Positions 26,712 through 34,474 of a DNA stretch of 64,000 nt are shown piece after piece. Origin of the DNA: Alphaproteobacteria bacterium (GTDB lineage Bacteria > Pseudomonadota > Alphaproteobacteria > Rhizobiales > GCA-2746425); the NCBI GenBank assembly GCA_024743215.1, contig JANSWZ010000003.1:124001-188000 (forward strand), read 5' to 3'. A model generated the notes under the pieces. The model was given only the letters and a program-made list of their open reading frames with translations. It searched no databases and was not told the DNA's origin. Position 1 is the first letter of the stretch; every line of letters begins with the position of its first letter. The position numbers and the translations under genes are program-made.

Positions 26712-27788
26712 TTACTTAGTTAAGATATATAGCCCTCTGCACTTTTCAGGTCTGTCGTAAGAATAATTTAGATTTCCTAAAAAATCACATGATCTAAATT
26801 TTTTTGAATCAAATAATTCTGGATAATCCTCAATTTTTGTGTGGGGGTGAGTTTCAAATATGACGTATTTTTTAATGCATTTTTCTATTATTTCGAATAG
26901 GTTTTTTTTGTTTTTTAGATGTGAATAAATCGAAAATGCAAAAGCAGTGTCGTAGAAACCTGAAATTGGTTTTTCTGGATGATCAATGTCATGTTGTAAA
27001 AAATGAACAGATTTCTCTCGTGCATGTAGAATAGACATCTTATTAGAGAAATTGACTAACTCTTTGGATCTTTCAATTCCGGTGCATTTTTTTGCGCCGT
27101 TGATATTTGCCATTATGCTAGACATCCCGAAATTACTTGCAATGTCTAGAATTTCCATTCCATTTATTGCTTCAGTCGGGATAAGATTGAGGCGTTCAAT
27201 CAAATCAACGCGTCGCCCGGTTACAACCATTCTCTTATTAAAATATATGCTTTGATATGGTTTTCCCTTGTTGCCTTGCCCATAGTACTCTTTCATAGGA
27301 TTGAATATTTTGAGGGCTTTGTTAAATGGCGCGATTTTTACCTCCAAATTCCTATTTGTTGCTAGTGAAAACGCAAGCCGATGATTTCCATCGACGGCAT
27401 ACAAATCATTGTCCCCCAAAAAGGTAGTGAGAAGTGGAGCGCTAGTTGATCGAGAAGAAACAAATAAATTGAGGTGGTCCGCGAATTTATTGATTCTGTC
27501 TTCAATATCCCCATTTTTGCCAGCCCAACTTGCTTGCAGATAATTCCTATATAATTCCTCTTCACTTGATGAGGCCTGTCTTCCGTTTTCCAGGATTGAG
27601 CGAGCGAATTTATAGTGGGGGGTGTCAGCAACGGAGGGTACACCACTAATCCCGATATCCCGAAAAAAAGTTAATGTTTCAGGTTTTATTTGATAAAATA
27701 GAACCTTTTCTATTTCTGACGTTACAATAGTCCGAGTTGGAATTTCCTTCATTGTTTGCATACGATCAAGTTTACGAAAAATACCCAT
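26712..27788 (-). CDS. SAM-dependent methyltransferase with ParB-like N-terminal region
   Basis: 358 residues from ATG 27788, preceded by AGGTGAAAA. The N-terminal half contains DLYAVDGNHRLAFSLATNR (~130-148), the ParB/sulfiredoxin-type motif for binding a nucleotide or phosphate, and the C-terminal half is a class I methyltransferase: GMEILDIASNFGMSSIM (SAM loop), CTGIERSKELVNFSN (acidic ribose ligand) and FYDTAFAFSIYSHLKNK. A fused ParB-like/methyltransferase arrangement occurs in surface-glycan islands. AT-rich, divergent from the pyruvyl transferase gene. Substrate unknown. Confidence 0.65.
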   Translation of the reverse strand: MGIFRKLDRMQTMKEIPTRTIVTSEIEKVLFYQIKPETLTFFRDIGISGVPSVADTPHYKFARSILENGRQASSSEEELYRNYLQASWAGKNGDIEDRINKFADHLNLFVSSRSTSAPLLTTFLGDNDLYAVDGNHRLAFSLATNRNLEVKIAPFNKALKIFNPMKEYYGQGNKGKPYQSIYFNKRMVVTGRRVDLIERLNLIPTEAINGMEILDIASNFGMSSIMANINGAKKCTGIERSKELVNFSNKMSILHAREKSVHFLQHDIDHPEKPISGFYDTAFAFSIYSHLKNKKNLFEIIEKCIKKYVIFETHPHTKIEDYPELFDSKKFRSCDFLGNLNYSYDRPEKCRGLYILTK

Positions 27789-27961
27789 TTTTCACCTCAT
27801 TATTGCCGCTAGTATCAGCCCGCGGGTTTTCATTCGCGGAAATTATTTTAACTCTCAAGCTTGGTAAATTCTATTTCGGCTGTTCGCTTTCATTGCCCCA
27901 CAAATTTGCTTACAGTTGCAAACTCGCAAATCTGTGTCCAACCCCGTCAGCAACGGGAAAT

Positions 27962-28792
27962 ATGTGGATGGCTAACTTTATGAAGCCAATACGTCTGTTT
28001 TGGTCTGGTGGCAATAACAGCATGATCAATTATGGTGATGAACTTTCTGCGGTTATTGTTGCCGCGTTAGGGCAGCGTCAGGTTGTTTACACGAATGCAG
28101 CATCTGCGGATTTGGCAGCCATAGGCAGTATTCTGCACGGTGTATGTCGAAGGCAATGGCGGAGGGCTTTCTATATGCGAAGGCAGCCTATTGTTCTTTG
28201 GGGAACGGGTTCCATCAGATCCGAACCGATGATACGAAATTGTGCTCTTGAAGTTCGGGCCGTCAGAGGACCTAAGACGCTCCGGCTTTTCACGTCTGGT
28301 GGCTTGAAGCCTTTTGGGGATCCGGGCCTTCTGGCTCCTATGCTTCTCGATGGTGCAGCACCAGTCAAAAAATCGGTTCGATGGGGAATTATTCCCCATG
28401 TTGTTGATTTGGAAAACCCTCTTGTGCGAAGGCTTGCCGACGAAAACATGCATTCTAGGGTTATTGATTTACGCAACCCGGATTTGATTTCAACGACGCG
28501 TCAGATTGCCGAATGTGATTTTGTAGTTTCCAGCAGCTTGCATGGGCTTGTGGTCGCTGATGCATTCTCAGTCCCTAACATACGCGCGCGCTTTAGTGAT
28601 CAAATTGCTGGGGGCGATTGGAAATTTGATGATTACGCAGAGAGCATAGGTCGATTAGATATCATGCCAGCGGATTTATATAAGAATTGTAATTTGCAAA
28701 ACTTTGAGGATAAAATCGACATAAAGCACTTTCAAAATATTCCAGCTTTATGCGCTGCTCTTGAAGCTTGCTTTCCGGATGATGTGTTTTAA
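27962..28792 (+). CDS. Polysaccharide pyruvyl transferase family protein
   Basis: About 276 residues from ATG 27962; ATG 27980 (MKPIRLFW) is equally possible, and the longer frame from 27737 overlaps the neighbour and looks spurious. Family blocks: SMINYGDELSAVIVAALGQR near the N-terminus, PIVLWGTGSI, VRAVRGPKTLRLF, and the late FVVSSSLHGLVVADAFSVP, the hallmark SxxHG motif of PS_pyruv_trans. Such enzymes put ketal-pyruvate groups on sugars of exopolysaccharide or cell-wall polymers. It fits the glycosyltransferase and methyltransferase neighbours. Confidence 0.85.
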   Translation: MWMANFMKPIRLFWSGGNNSMINYGDELSAVIVAALGQRQVVYTNAASADLAAIGSILHGVCRRQWRRAFYMRRQPIVLWGTGSIRSEPMIRNCALEVRAVRGPKTLRLFTSGGLKPFGDPGLLAPMLLDGAAPVKKSVRWGIIPHVVDLENPLVRRLADENMHSRVIDLRNPDLISTTRQIAECDFVVSSSLHGLVVADAFSVPNIRARFSDQIAGGDWKFDDYAESIGRLDIMPADLYKNCNLQNFEDKIDIKHFQNIPALCAALEACFPDDVF

Positions 28793-29108
28793 CTCGGCTT
28801 ATTCTCCAAAAAAAGGCACCTATCAAGATGTGCGACCTCTGGAAATCTGTCTGACTTAATAAGTGGCAAAACAGATTGCCGCAGTGCAATCAGACCGAGT
28901 CTGCAAAGGGACCATTATCGACATGGTTTGCAAACGTCTCTCAATCCAAATTTCTCCCTATGTGTGGTTTCTAATGAGGTTGTTCACGATTTTGATTTCA
29001 ACCGACTGATTGGTGTTTTCATATTAATACCAACGGCGCGATTTTCTGACTCTTTTAGGATTCCCAAATCGGTTGTGATCTGATTCCTTATGGCAAAGGA
29101 GATTTGCC

Positions 29109-29630
29109 ATGGGATCATCAGTTCCGCTTCGATCAGATTTTTGCGCCTCCGATCTTCGCCGGATTGCCAAGCGATGCGGCGACAACCGTCAGATACGCAG
29201 ACTGCTTGCGTTGGCAGCCGTATATGAAGGAATGAACCGCATGAATGCTGCACGGATCGGTGGCATGGACCGCCAGACGCTGCGCGACTGGGTGCATCGC
29301 TTCAATGAACAATGGCCGGACGGGTTGACCAATGCCAAGGGTGCCGGACGGCCACGCCTGCTAAACGATGAGCAGATGCAGGAACTGTCGCAGATTGTCG
29401 AAACCGGTCCTGATCTGGAAGTGGGCGGCGTGGTTCGTTGGCGACGCATTGATCTTGTGCGGGTGATTGAAGAGCGTTTCGGTGTGGCGTGTTCCGAGCG
29501 GGCTATCACGGATTATCTGGCAGAACTGGGTTTCTCCAACATGTCTGGCCGCCCACAACATCCAGCGCAAGATGCACGTGTGATTGAAGCTTTCAAAAAA
29601 ACTTCGCAAACACGCTTTCAGCCCACGTAG
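29109..29630 (+). CDS. IS630-family transposase, upstream frame
   Basis: 173 residues: a paired helix-turn-helix region (RRIAKRCGDNRQIRRLLALA, AARIGGMDRQTLRDWVHRFN and the winged helix RVIEERFGVACSERAITDYL). After AAAAAAA at 29595-29601 the zero frame ends soon (TRFQPT then stop), while a -1 shift continues into the catalytic domain. An A7 site in this position is typical of programmed frameshifting in IS630 elements, so this is likely a working gene in two parts, not a pseudogene. Confidence 0.85.
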   Translation: MGSSVPLRSDFCASDLRRIAKRCGDNRQIRRLLALAAVYEGMNRMNAARIGGMDRQTLRDWVHRFNEQWPDGLTNAKGAGRPRLLNDEQMQELSQIVETGPDLEVGGVVRWRRIDLVRVIEERFGVACSERAITDYLAELGFSNMSGRPQHPAQDARVIEAFKKTSQTRFQPT

Positions 29631-30166
29631 CCGATCTGCCCAAGGGAACGCCCGTTGAGATTTGGTTTCAAGATGAAGCCCGGATTGGGCAAAAGAACGG
29701 GCAGGTTCGTATCTGGGCACGTAAAGGAACCCGTCCGCGCCTTCCCGCTGATCAGCGGTATGGCAACACCTATCTATTCGGGGCCATCTGCCCGAAGCGC
29801 GGTACCGGAGCAGCCCTCGTCCTACCCAAGGCTAATACGCAAGCGATGCAATTGCATCTCGACGAGATAAGCAAATACGTTGCCCGGAAAGCCCACGCAG
29901 TGGTCCTGATGGATCGGGCAGGATGGCACAGCACTAGAAAGCTGATCGTGCCCAAAAACCTGACCATCATTCTGCTGCCGTCGAAATCACCCGAACTGAA
30001 CCCTGTCGAGAACGTCTGGCAGTATCTGCGGTCCAACCATCTCTCGAACCGAGTGTTCAAAGATTACACAGCCATCGTCGATGCAGCTTGCGAAGCATGG
30101 AACGCGCTCATCGACAAGCCAAACGTCATCAAATCAATTGGAATGAGAGACTGGGCGCATGTGTAA
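29600..30166 (+). CDS. IS630-family transposase, catalytic frame (DDE_3)
   Basis: Entered by -1 frameshifting at the A7 tract and open to 30166. DDE_3 motifs: first Asp in EIWFQDEARIGQKNG, second Asp in AVVLMDRAGWHST, and the Asp/Glu-Asn block LPSKSPELNPVENVWQYLR. The fused protein would be ~350 residues, the family norm. No internal start is needed. It is one of the transposases in this island that shows no hairpin insert. Confidence 0.85.
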   Translation, partial: NFANTLSAHVADLPKGTPVEIWFQDEARIGQKNGQVRIWARKGTRPRLPADQRYGNTYLFGAICPKRGTGAALVLPKANTQAMQLHLDEISKYVARKAHAVVLMDRAGWHSTRKLIVPKNLTIILLPSKSPELNPVENVWQYLRSNHLSNRVFKDYTAIVDAACEAWNALIDKPNVIKSIGMRDWAHV

Positions 30167-30194
30167 AAGGTCAGAAAATATCGCCGCTGGCATA

Positions 30195-31156
30195 ATGCCT
30201 CCATTGGGTTTTCGCAATTGTAGATGTGTATCCATTTTGGCAACCATGCGTTTCGTGAATGATGCGATTTGAATGGCATGCCGTATGCCCACTCTTCCTG
30301 GAGAGTTTTGATGAACCGTTCCATTGACCGGCAGGCAATCGCGAAGCGAATGCCGAGAGGGGGACTTTCCGTTGGTCTTTGGCGTATATGGTTTTGTGCG
30401 GATATGACGCTGGCCCAATGCAATGGCCGTGTCTCGAAAGACATGAGAGATATAACCAACGCCATTGTCAGTCATCACACGATTGACTTTGACACCCTTT
30501 GAGCCAAACCACTGTGTTGCTCTTTCCAGAAAGCGCGCGCAGGTTTCCCCTTTCTCATCCTCAAGCACTTCCACATAGGCCACACGGGAGTGATCATCGA
30601 TGGCCACATGAACATAATCATATCCAAGGCCTTTGGACCGTTGCCTACCCACCCAACCGGTTACACGGTGTCCCGGCTTGAGGAAACGACCGAGCTTCTT
30701 GATATCCAGATGGATCAAATCACCCGGATGCTCGCGCTCATAGCGACGTACCGGCTCTGGTGGTGTCAGGCGATCAAGCCGGTTCAGACCATATCGCACC
30801 AAGGCAAGTGAGATGGTGGAGCGGGGCAGTTTCAAAGTGCCTGCAATCTCCAGAGCTGTCATGCAAAGGCCCCGCAGTTTGACAATCATCTCCTTCCAGC
30901 CATCCACATAGGCATGCGCATTGTGGTGTGGTTTGCTGGACCGATCCGTCAGGCCTGCAGCTCCCTCATTGCGAAACCGTTGCAGCCATTTGAAGACAGT
31001 GCGCAGGGAAATACCAAAAGACCGTGCAATCTCGACTGCTGACTGGCCGTTGTGATAGCTAACTATAATCTGTTCTCGACTGTAGACGCAAGTGCGGACA
31101 TTCTTATGGGGGTTGTTCATTCCAAGGGCTCCTGAAACCGGTGTGGGTAGCACCAA
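30195..31156 (-). pseudogene. IS481-family transposase, interrupted
   Basis: Minus strand from ATG 31156. HTH regions (SYHNGQSAVEIARSFGISLR, LKLPRSTISLALVRYG), then the integrase core: Asp in PGDLIHLDIKKLGRF, Asp in VMTDNGVGY, followed by TKPYTPKTNGK, where copy 3 of the hairpin insert breaks the frame. The expected (M)ERFIKTLQEEWAYGMPFKS (catalytic Glu) continues in another frame, and a 1-nt loss near TTGCGA returns it to frame at KPNGGI. The last codons (MKTPISRLKSKS) lie beyond the IS630 at 28.99-29.02 kb. Not functional as it stands. Confidence 0.85.
30323..30363 (-). repeat. Hairpin insert, copy 3 (41 bp) inside IS481 transposase
   Basis: On the plus strand it begins ATTGACCGGCAGGCAA and ends CCGAGAGGGGG. 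The sense-strand centre folds as GGCA-U-UCGC-UUC-GCGA-U-UGCC: two 4-bp stems around a U-U mismatch and a 3-nt loop. It lies between NGK and the catalytic ERF motif, one codon before the Glu. The family motif is restored on removal except for about one missing base on the left flank. Confidence 0.78.
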
Positions 31157-31350
31157 CCAGTCTCAAGAATTCAAAGCGAATGAACAACCTTCTTGGAAAT
31201 CACACCTAAGCCTCACTTTTTCCGGATATTGGAATTTTCCTTGTTGCGCTGCAGCAATCTGCGCGGTAGGGCTAGGCACCGTTTGGGAATGCCGGGATTG
31301 AATTCCACATATCCGATGTGGGAATCCAAGTGCATTTGGAGGAGTGCGTT

Positions 31351-34017
31351 GTGGACAAGTGGGTCTATGAATTTGGTGATGGTCGGGCTGAAGGTTCGGC
31401 TGAAATGCGCAATTTGCTGGGTGGCAAAGGTGCAAATCTGGCGGAGATGTCGTCGCTGGGATTGCCTGTGCCACCGGGCTTTACTGTTACCACGGACGTC
31501 TGCACCTATTATTATGACAATGAAAAATCCTTCCCGTCTCTGCTGACCGAGCAGGTTGAAACTGCCCTGGCAACGATTGCCCAATTAAGCGGGCGTCGGT
31601 TTGGGGATGATGACAATCCACTTTTGATGTCTGTGCGTTCCGGCGCCCGCAGCTCCATGCCGGGCATGATGGATACGGTTCTCAATCTGGGTCTGAATGA
31701 CAAATCGGTTGAGACCATAGCGGCGCAATCGGGTGATGCGCGGTTTGCCTATGACAGCTACCGGCGCTTTATCCAGATGTATAGCGATGTGGTGATGGGG
31801 CTCGATCATCATGCTTTTGAAGACATTCTGGAATCCTTCAAACACCGTGCCGGCTACGTTCTGGATACCGACCTGACAGCGGATGACTGGAAGAACATTG
31901 TTGTCGAGTACAAGAAACTGGTTGAAAACGAGCTGGAAACACCGTTTCCGCAAGATCCGCAAGATCAGCTCTGGGGTGGAATTGGCGCTGTTTTCCAGTC
32001 ATGGATGGCGCCACGGGCCATCACGTATCGCGCGATCAATAACATTCCTTCGAATTGGGGCACTGCGGTTAATGTGCAGTCCATGGTGTTCGGCAATATG
32101 GGCGCAGATTCAGCAACAGGCGTCGCCTTTACGCGCAATCCCTCCACTGGTGAAAAAGCGCTTTACGGCGAGTTTTTGATCAATGCGCAGGGTGAAGATG
32201 TCGTTGCGGGCATCCGCACGCCGCAGAATTTGACGGAAGCCGCGCGCATAGAAGCTGGCAGTACAGAGCCGTCTCTGGAAGATAAGATGCCGGAAGCCTT
32301 TGCCGAGTTTTCCAGGATTTGCGAGCAGTTGGAAGCGCATTACAGCGATATGCAGGACCTGGAATTCACCATCCAGGAAGGCAAGCTGTGGATGTTGCAG
32401 ACGCGCTCCGGCAAGCGCACCACAAAGGCCGCGCTGAAGATTGCGACGGATTTGGCTGCGGAAGGATTGATCAGCAAGGAAGAGGCGGTGTTGCGCATTG
32501 ACCCGGCCGCGCTTGATCAGTTGCTGCACCCGACCATTGACCCTGCAGCCAAGCGGAACGTCATTGCCAAGGGATTGCCAGCATCTCCAGGTGCCGCCAG
32601 TGGTGAGATCGTCTTTACATCTGATGAGGCGCAGGACGCCAAGGCGCAAGGCCGGAGTGTCATTCTGGTCCGGGTCGAGACGAGCCCGGAAGACATTCAC
32701 GGCATGCATGCCGCTGAGGGTATTTTAACGGCGCGCGGTGGCATGACCAGCCATGCAGCGGTTGTGGCGCGGGGCATGGGCAAGCCTTGCGTTTCCGGTG
32801 CCAGCGGAATTCGGATCGATTTGCGCAATGAAACGCTCAGTGTTGGCGACAAGGTCTATCAGCGCGGCGATATCATAACGGTCGATGGTACCAGTGGTCA
32901 GGTGCTTGAAGGCGAGATTGCCATGTTGCAGCCGGAATTGTCGGATGATTTTGCAACTCTGATGCAATGGGCGGATACTGCCCGGACGATGGCTGTGCGG
33001 ACGAATGCGGAAACGCCGGCAGATGCGCGTATGGCGTTGAGTTTTGGTGCAGAAGGCATCGGGCTATGCCGGACAGAGCACATGTTCTTTGATGGCGACC
33101 GCATCATGGCGATGCGTGAAATGATCCTGGCTGAGGACGCGGCGGGAAGGCGTGCCGCTTTGGATAAGCTGCTGCCCATGCAGACAGCAGACTTTACAGA
33201 TTTGTTTGACATCATGCGCGGAAAGCCGGTGACCATTCGGCTGCTTGATCCACCACTTCATGAATTCCTGCCCCAATCCGAATCAGATATGGAGGATGTG
33301 GCAAAAGCGCTCAACCTTTCGGTTGACAAGGTGCGTCAACGCACCCGCGCGTTGCATGAGTTCAATCCGATGCTTGGACATCGGGGATGCCGGTTGGCCG
33401 TTTCCTATCCGGAAATTGCCGACATGCAGGCACGTGCCATTTTTGAGGCCGCTGTTGAAGCCGCGCAGAAAACCGGAGCGCCGGTAACACCAGAAATCAT
33501 GGTGCCACTGGTATCGGTCAAACCGGAATTTGATCTCATCAAGGGCCGTATTGATGCGGTTGCCGAGATGGTTATGAAAGAGCGCGATGTTGAGATCAAG
33601 TATCAGGTTGGCACGATGGTTGAACTGCCACGTGCTGCGTTGCAAGCTCATAAAATTGCCGAGACGGCCGAATTTTTCTCATTTGGAACCAATGATTTAA
33701 CGCAAACGACCTATGGTATCAGCCGTGACGATGCCGCGTCGTTTTTGGGGCCATATGCGGCACAGGGACTGATTGAGCAGGACCCATTTGTGAGCCTTGA
33801 TCAGGACGGAGTGGGAGAGTTGGTTCGCATGGGCGCAGAGCGCGGCAGAGCTACACGTGCGGACATAAAACTTGGTATCTGTGGTGAGCATGGCGGTGAT
33901 CCAGCCTCCATCAATTTTTGTCAATCTGTTGGCCTGAACTATGTATCGTGCTCGCCATATCGGGTTCCTATTGCCAGGCTGGCTGCTGCGCAGGCTGCAT
34001 TGACGGATAAAAAGTGA
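31351..34017 (+). CDS. ppdK: Pyruvate, phosphate dikinase
   Basis: 888 residues from GTG 31351, chosen because GGAGGAG lies 8 nt upstream; the frame is open to 31318. It interconverts ATP + pyruvate + Pi with PEP + AMP + PPi. N-terminal ATP-grasp: LLGGKGANLAEMSSLGLPVP and RNPSTGEKALYGEFL. Central swivelling domain with catalytic His468 in GGMTSHAAVVARGMGKPC. C-terminal PEP/pyruvate barrel with FGTNDLTQTTYGISRDD and the catalytic Cys in GICGEHGGDPAS. Gluconeogenic or PEP-cycling role. The IS481 border is ~145 bp upstream, so its promoter may be altered or supplied by the IS. Confidence 0.97.
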   Translation: MDKWVYEFGDGRAEGSAEMRNLLGGKGANLAEMSSLGLPVPPGFTVTTDVCTYYYDNEKSFPSLLTEQVETALATIAQLSGRRFGDDDNPLLMSVRSGARSSMPGMMDTVLNLGLNDKSVETIAAQSGDARFAYDSYRRFIQMYSDVVMGLDHHAFEDILESFKHRAGYVLDTDLTADDWKNIVVEYKKLVENELETPFPQDPQDQLWGGIGAVFQSWMAPRAITYRAINNIPSNWGTAVNVQSMVFGNMGADSATGVAFTRNPSTGEKALYGEFLINAQGEDVVAGIRTPQNLTEAARIEAGSTEPSLEDKMPEAFAEFSRICEQLEAHYSDMQDLEFTIQEGKLWMLQTRSGKRTTKAALKIATDLAAEGLISKEEAVLRIDPAALDQLLHPTIDPAAKRNVIAKGLPASPGAASGEIVFTSDEAQDAKAQGRSVILVRVETSPEDIHGMHAAEGILTARGGMTSHAAVVARGMGKPCVSGASGIRIDLRNETLSVGDKVYQRGDIITVDGTSGQVLEGEIAMLQPELSDDFATLMQWADTARTMAVRTNAETPADARMALSFGAEGIGLCRTEHMFFDGDRIMAMREMILAEDAAGRRAALDKLLPMQTADFTDLFDIMRGKPVTIRLLDPPLHEFLPQSESDMEDVAKALNLSVDKVRQRTRALHEFNPMLGHRGCRLAVSYPEIADMQARAIFEAAVEAAQKTGAPVTPEIMVPLVSVKPEFDLIKGRIDAVAEMVMKERDVEIKYQVGTMVELPRAALQAHKIAETAEFFSFGTNDLTQTTYGISRDDAASFLGPYAAQGLIEQDPFVSLDQDGVGELVRMGAERGRATRADIKLGICGEHGGDPASINFCQSVGLNYVSCSPYRVPIARLAAAQAALTDKK

Positions 34018-34474
34018 GCCATAAAAGCCCTGTGGTCCGTCTGTAACACCATGAAACAAAGGCTTATTTTGAGGGTTGCGACAGGGCGGAAACTCTGATT
34101 AAACTCAGGCCCATTACGGGTATGGTTGATCATGCATATTTTTTCTGGGGCAAGTCTTTTCATAGCCACATTTTGAATGTTTATCAGCGCGAGTTCGAGA
34201 CTGATCATAACTCGCGCCGAAGCTGACATTTGAACTTGATATGTGAGGCGGTTCTGAATTCTGGTGACACAGTGCATTCTGTTGAAACAGTGCATTCTAG
34301 TGACACTGGGTCTGTCAGAAAATCTGGGCTGACCGCAAATGTCAAAGAAGGTGGGTCTGACGAAATTGTTTAAGGACGATTTTTCAGAAAAAATATTATG
34401 GTTAACCAATTACAAACAAATTACTGCAACATTTTCGCGAAACGTTAACCGAAACTCAAGGTTAATCAGTCCAA
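34018..34474. other. 457-bp gene-free stretch with small repeats and palindromes
   Basis: No protein gene recognised. It holds a perfect 9-bp-arm inverted repeat, GCGCGAGTT (34187-34195) with AACTCGCGC (34209-34217), three 18-bp tandem units (34259-34312), and near the cell-wall-hydrolase start several GGTTAA/TTAACC half sites (34399, 34444, 34460), the sequence recognised by CtrA in alphaproteobacteria. The right part must include the promoter of the downstream gene. Confidence 0.5.
34259..34312 (+). repeat. Three tandem 18-bp units
   Basis: Units TTCTGGTGACACAGTGCA, TTCTGTTGAAACAGTGCA and TTCTAGTGACACTGGGTC follow each other without spacers (34259-34276, 34277-34294, 34295-34312). The first two differ at 2 of 18 bases. 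GTGACAC recurs 36 bp apart. Possible direct-repeat protein-binding sites or a simple duplication. Confidence 0.6.

Larger units (their letters stand above)
29030..30192 (+). mobile_element. IS630-family insertion sequence inside the IS481
   Basis: About 1163 bp. Ends share CGGCG...ATTTTCTGAC-type inverted repeats, and both sides show TA (29028-29029 and 30193-30194), the target used by IS630/Tc1-mariner elements. Joining the flanks gives an open IS481 C-terminus (GGINMKTPISRLKSKS), proving insertion into that gene. It carries two overlapping frames joined by an A7 tract. The left boundary is uncertain by ~3 bp. Confidence 0.85.
28961..31206 (-). mobile_element. IS481-family insertion sequence interrupted by an IS630
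   Basis: The 26-bp imperfect terminal repeats are at 28961-28986 and 31181-31206 (21 of 26 matching: TGTG, TTTC, AGGTTGTTCA). Without the inner IS630 (~1163 bp) the element is ~1083 bp, right for the family. It carries one transposase on the minus strand with a hairpin insert (copy 3) and a small later frame shift. Its right end lies ~145 bp before the start of ppdK and may have displaced part of that promoter. Confidence 0.82.

Noticed and set aside
27737-27961. N-terminal extension of the pyruvyl transferase frame
   Set aside because: It overlaps the divergent methyltransferase start region and shows no family similarity before MKPIRLFW.
18845-30363. The hairpin inserts as REP/RAYT repeats or integron attC sites
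   Set aside because: They lack the GTAG head of REPs and the RYYYAAC/GTTRRRY ends of attC; they also lie inside coding sequence rather than between genes.
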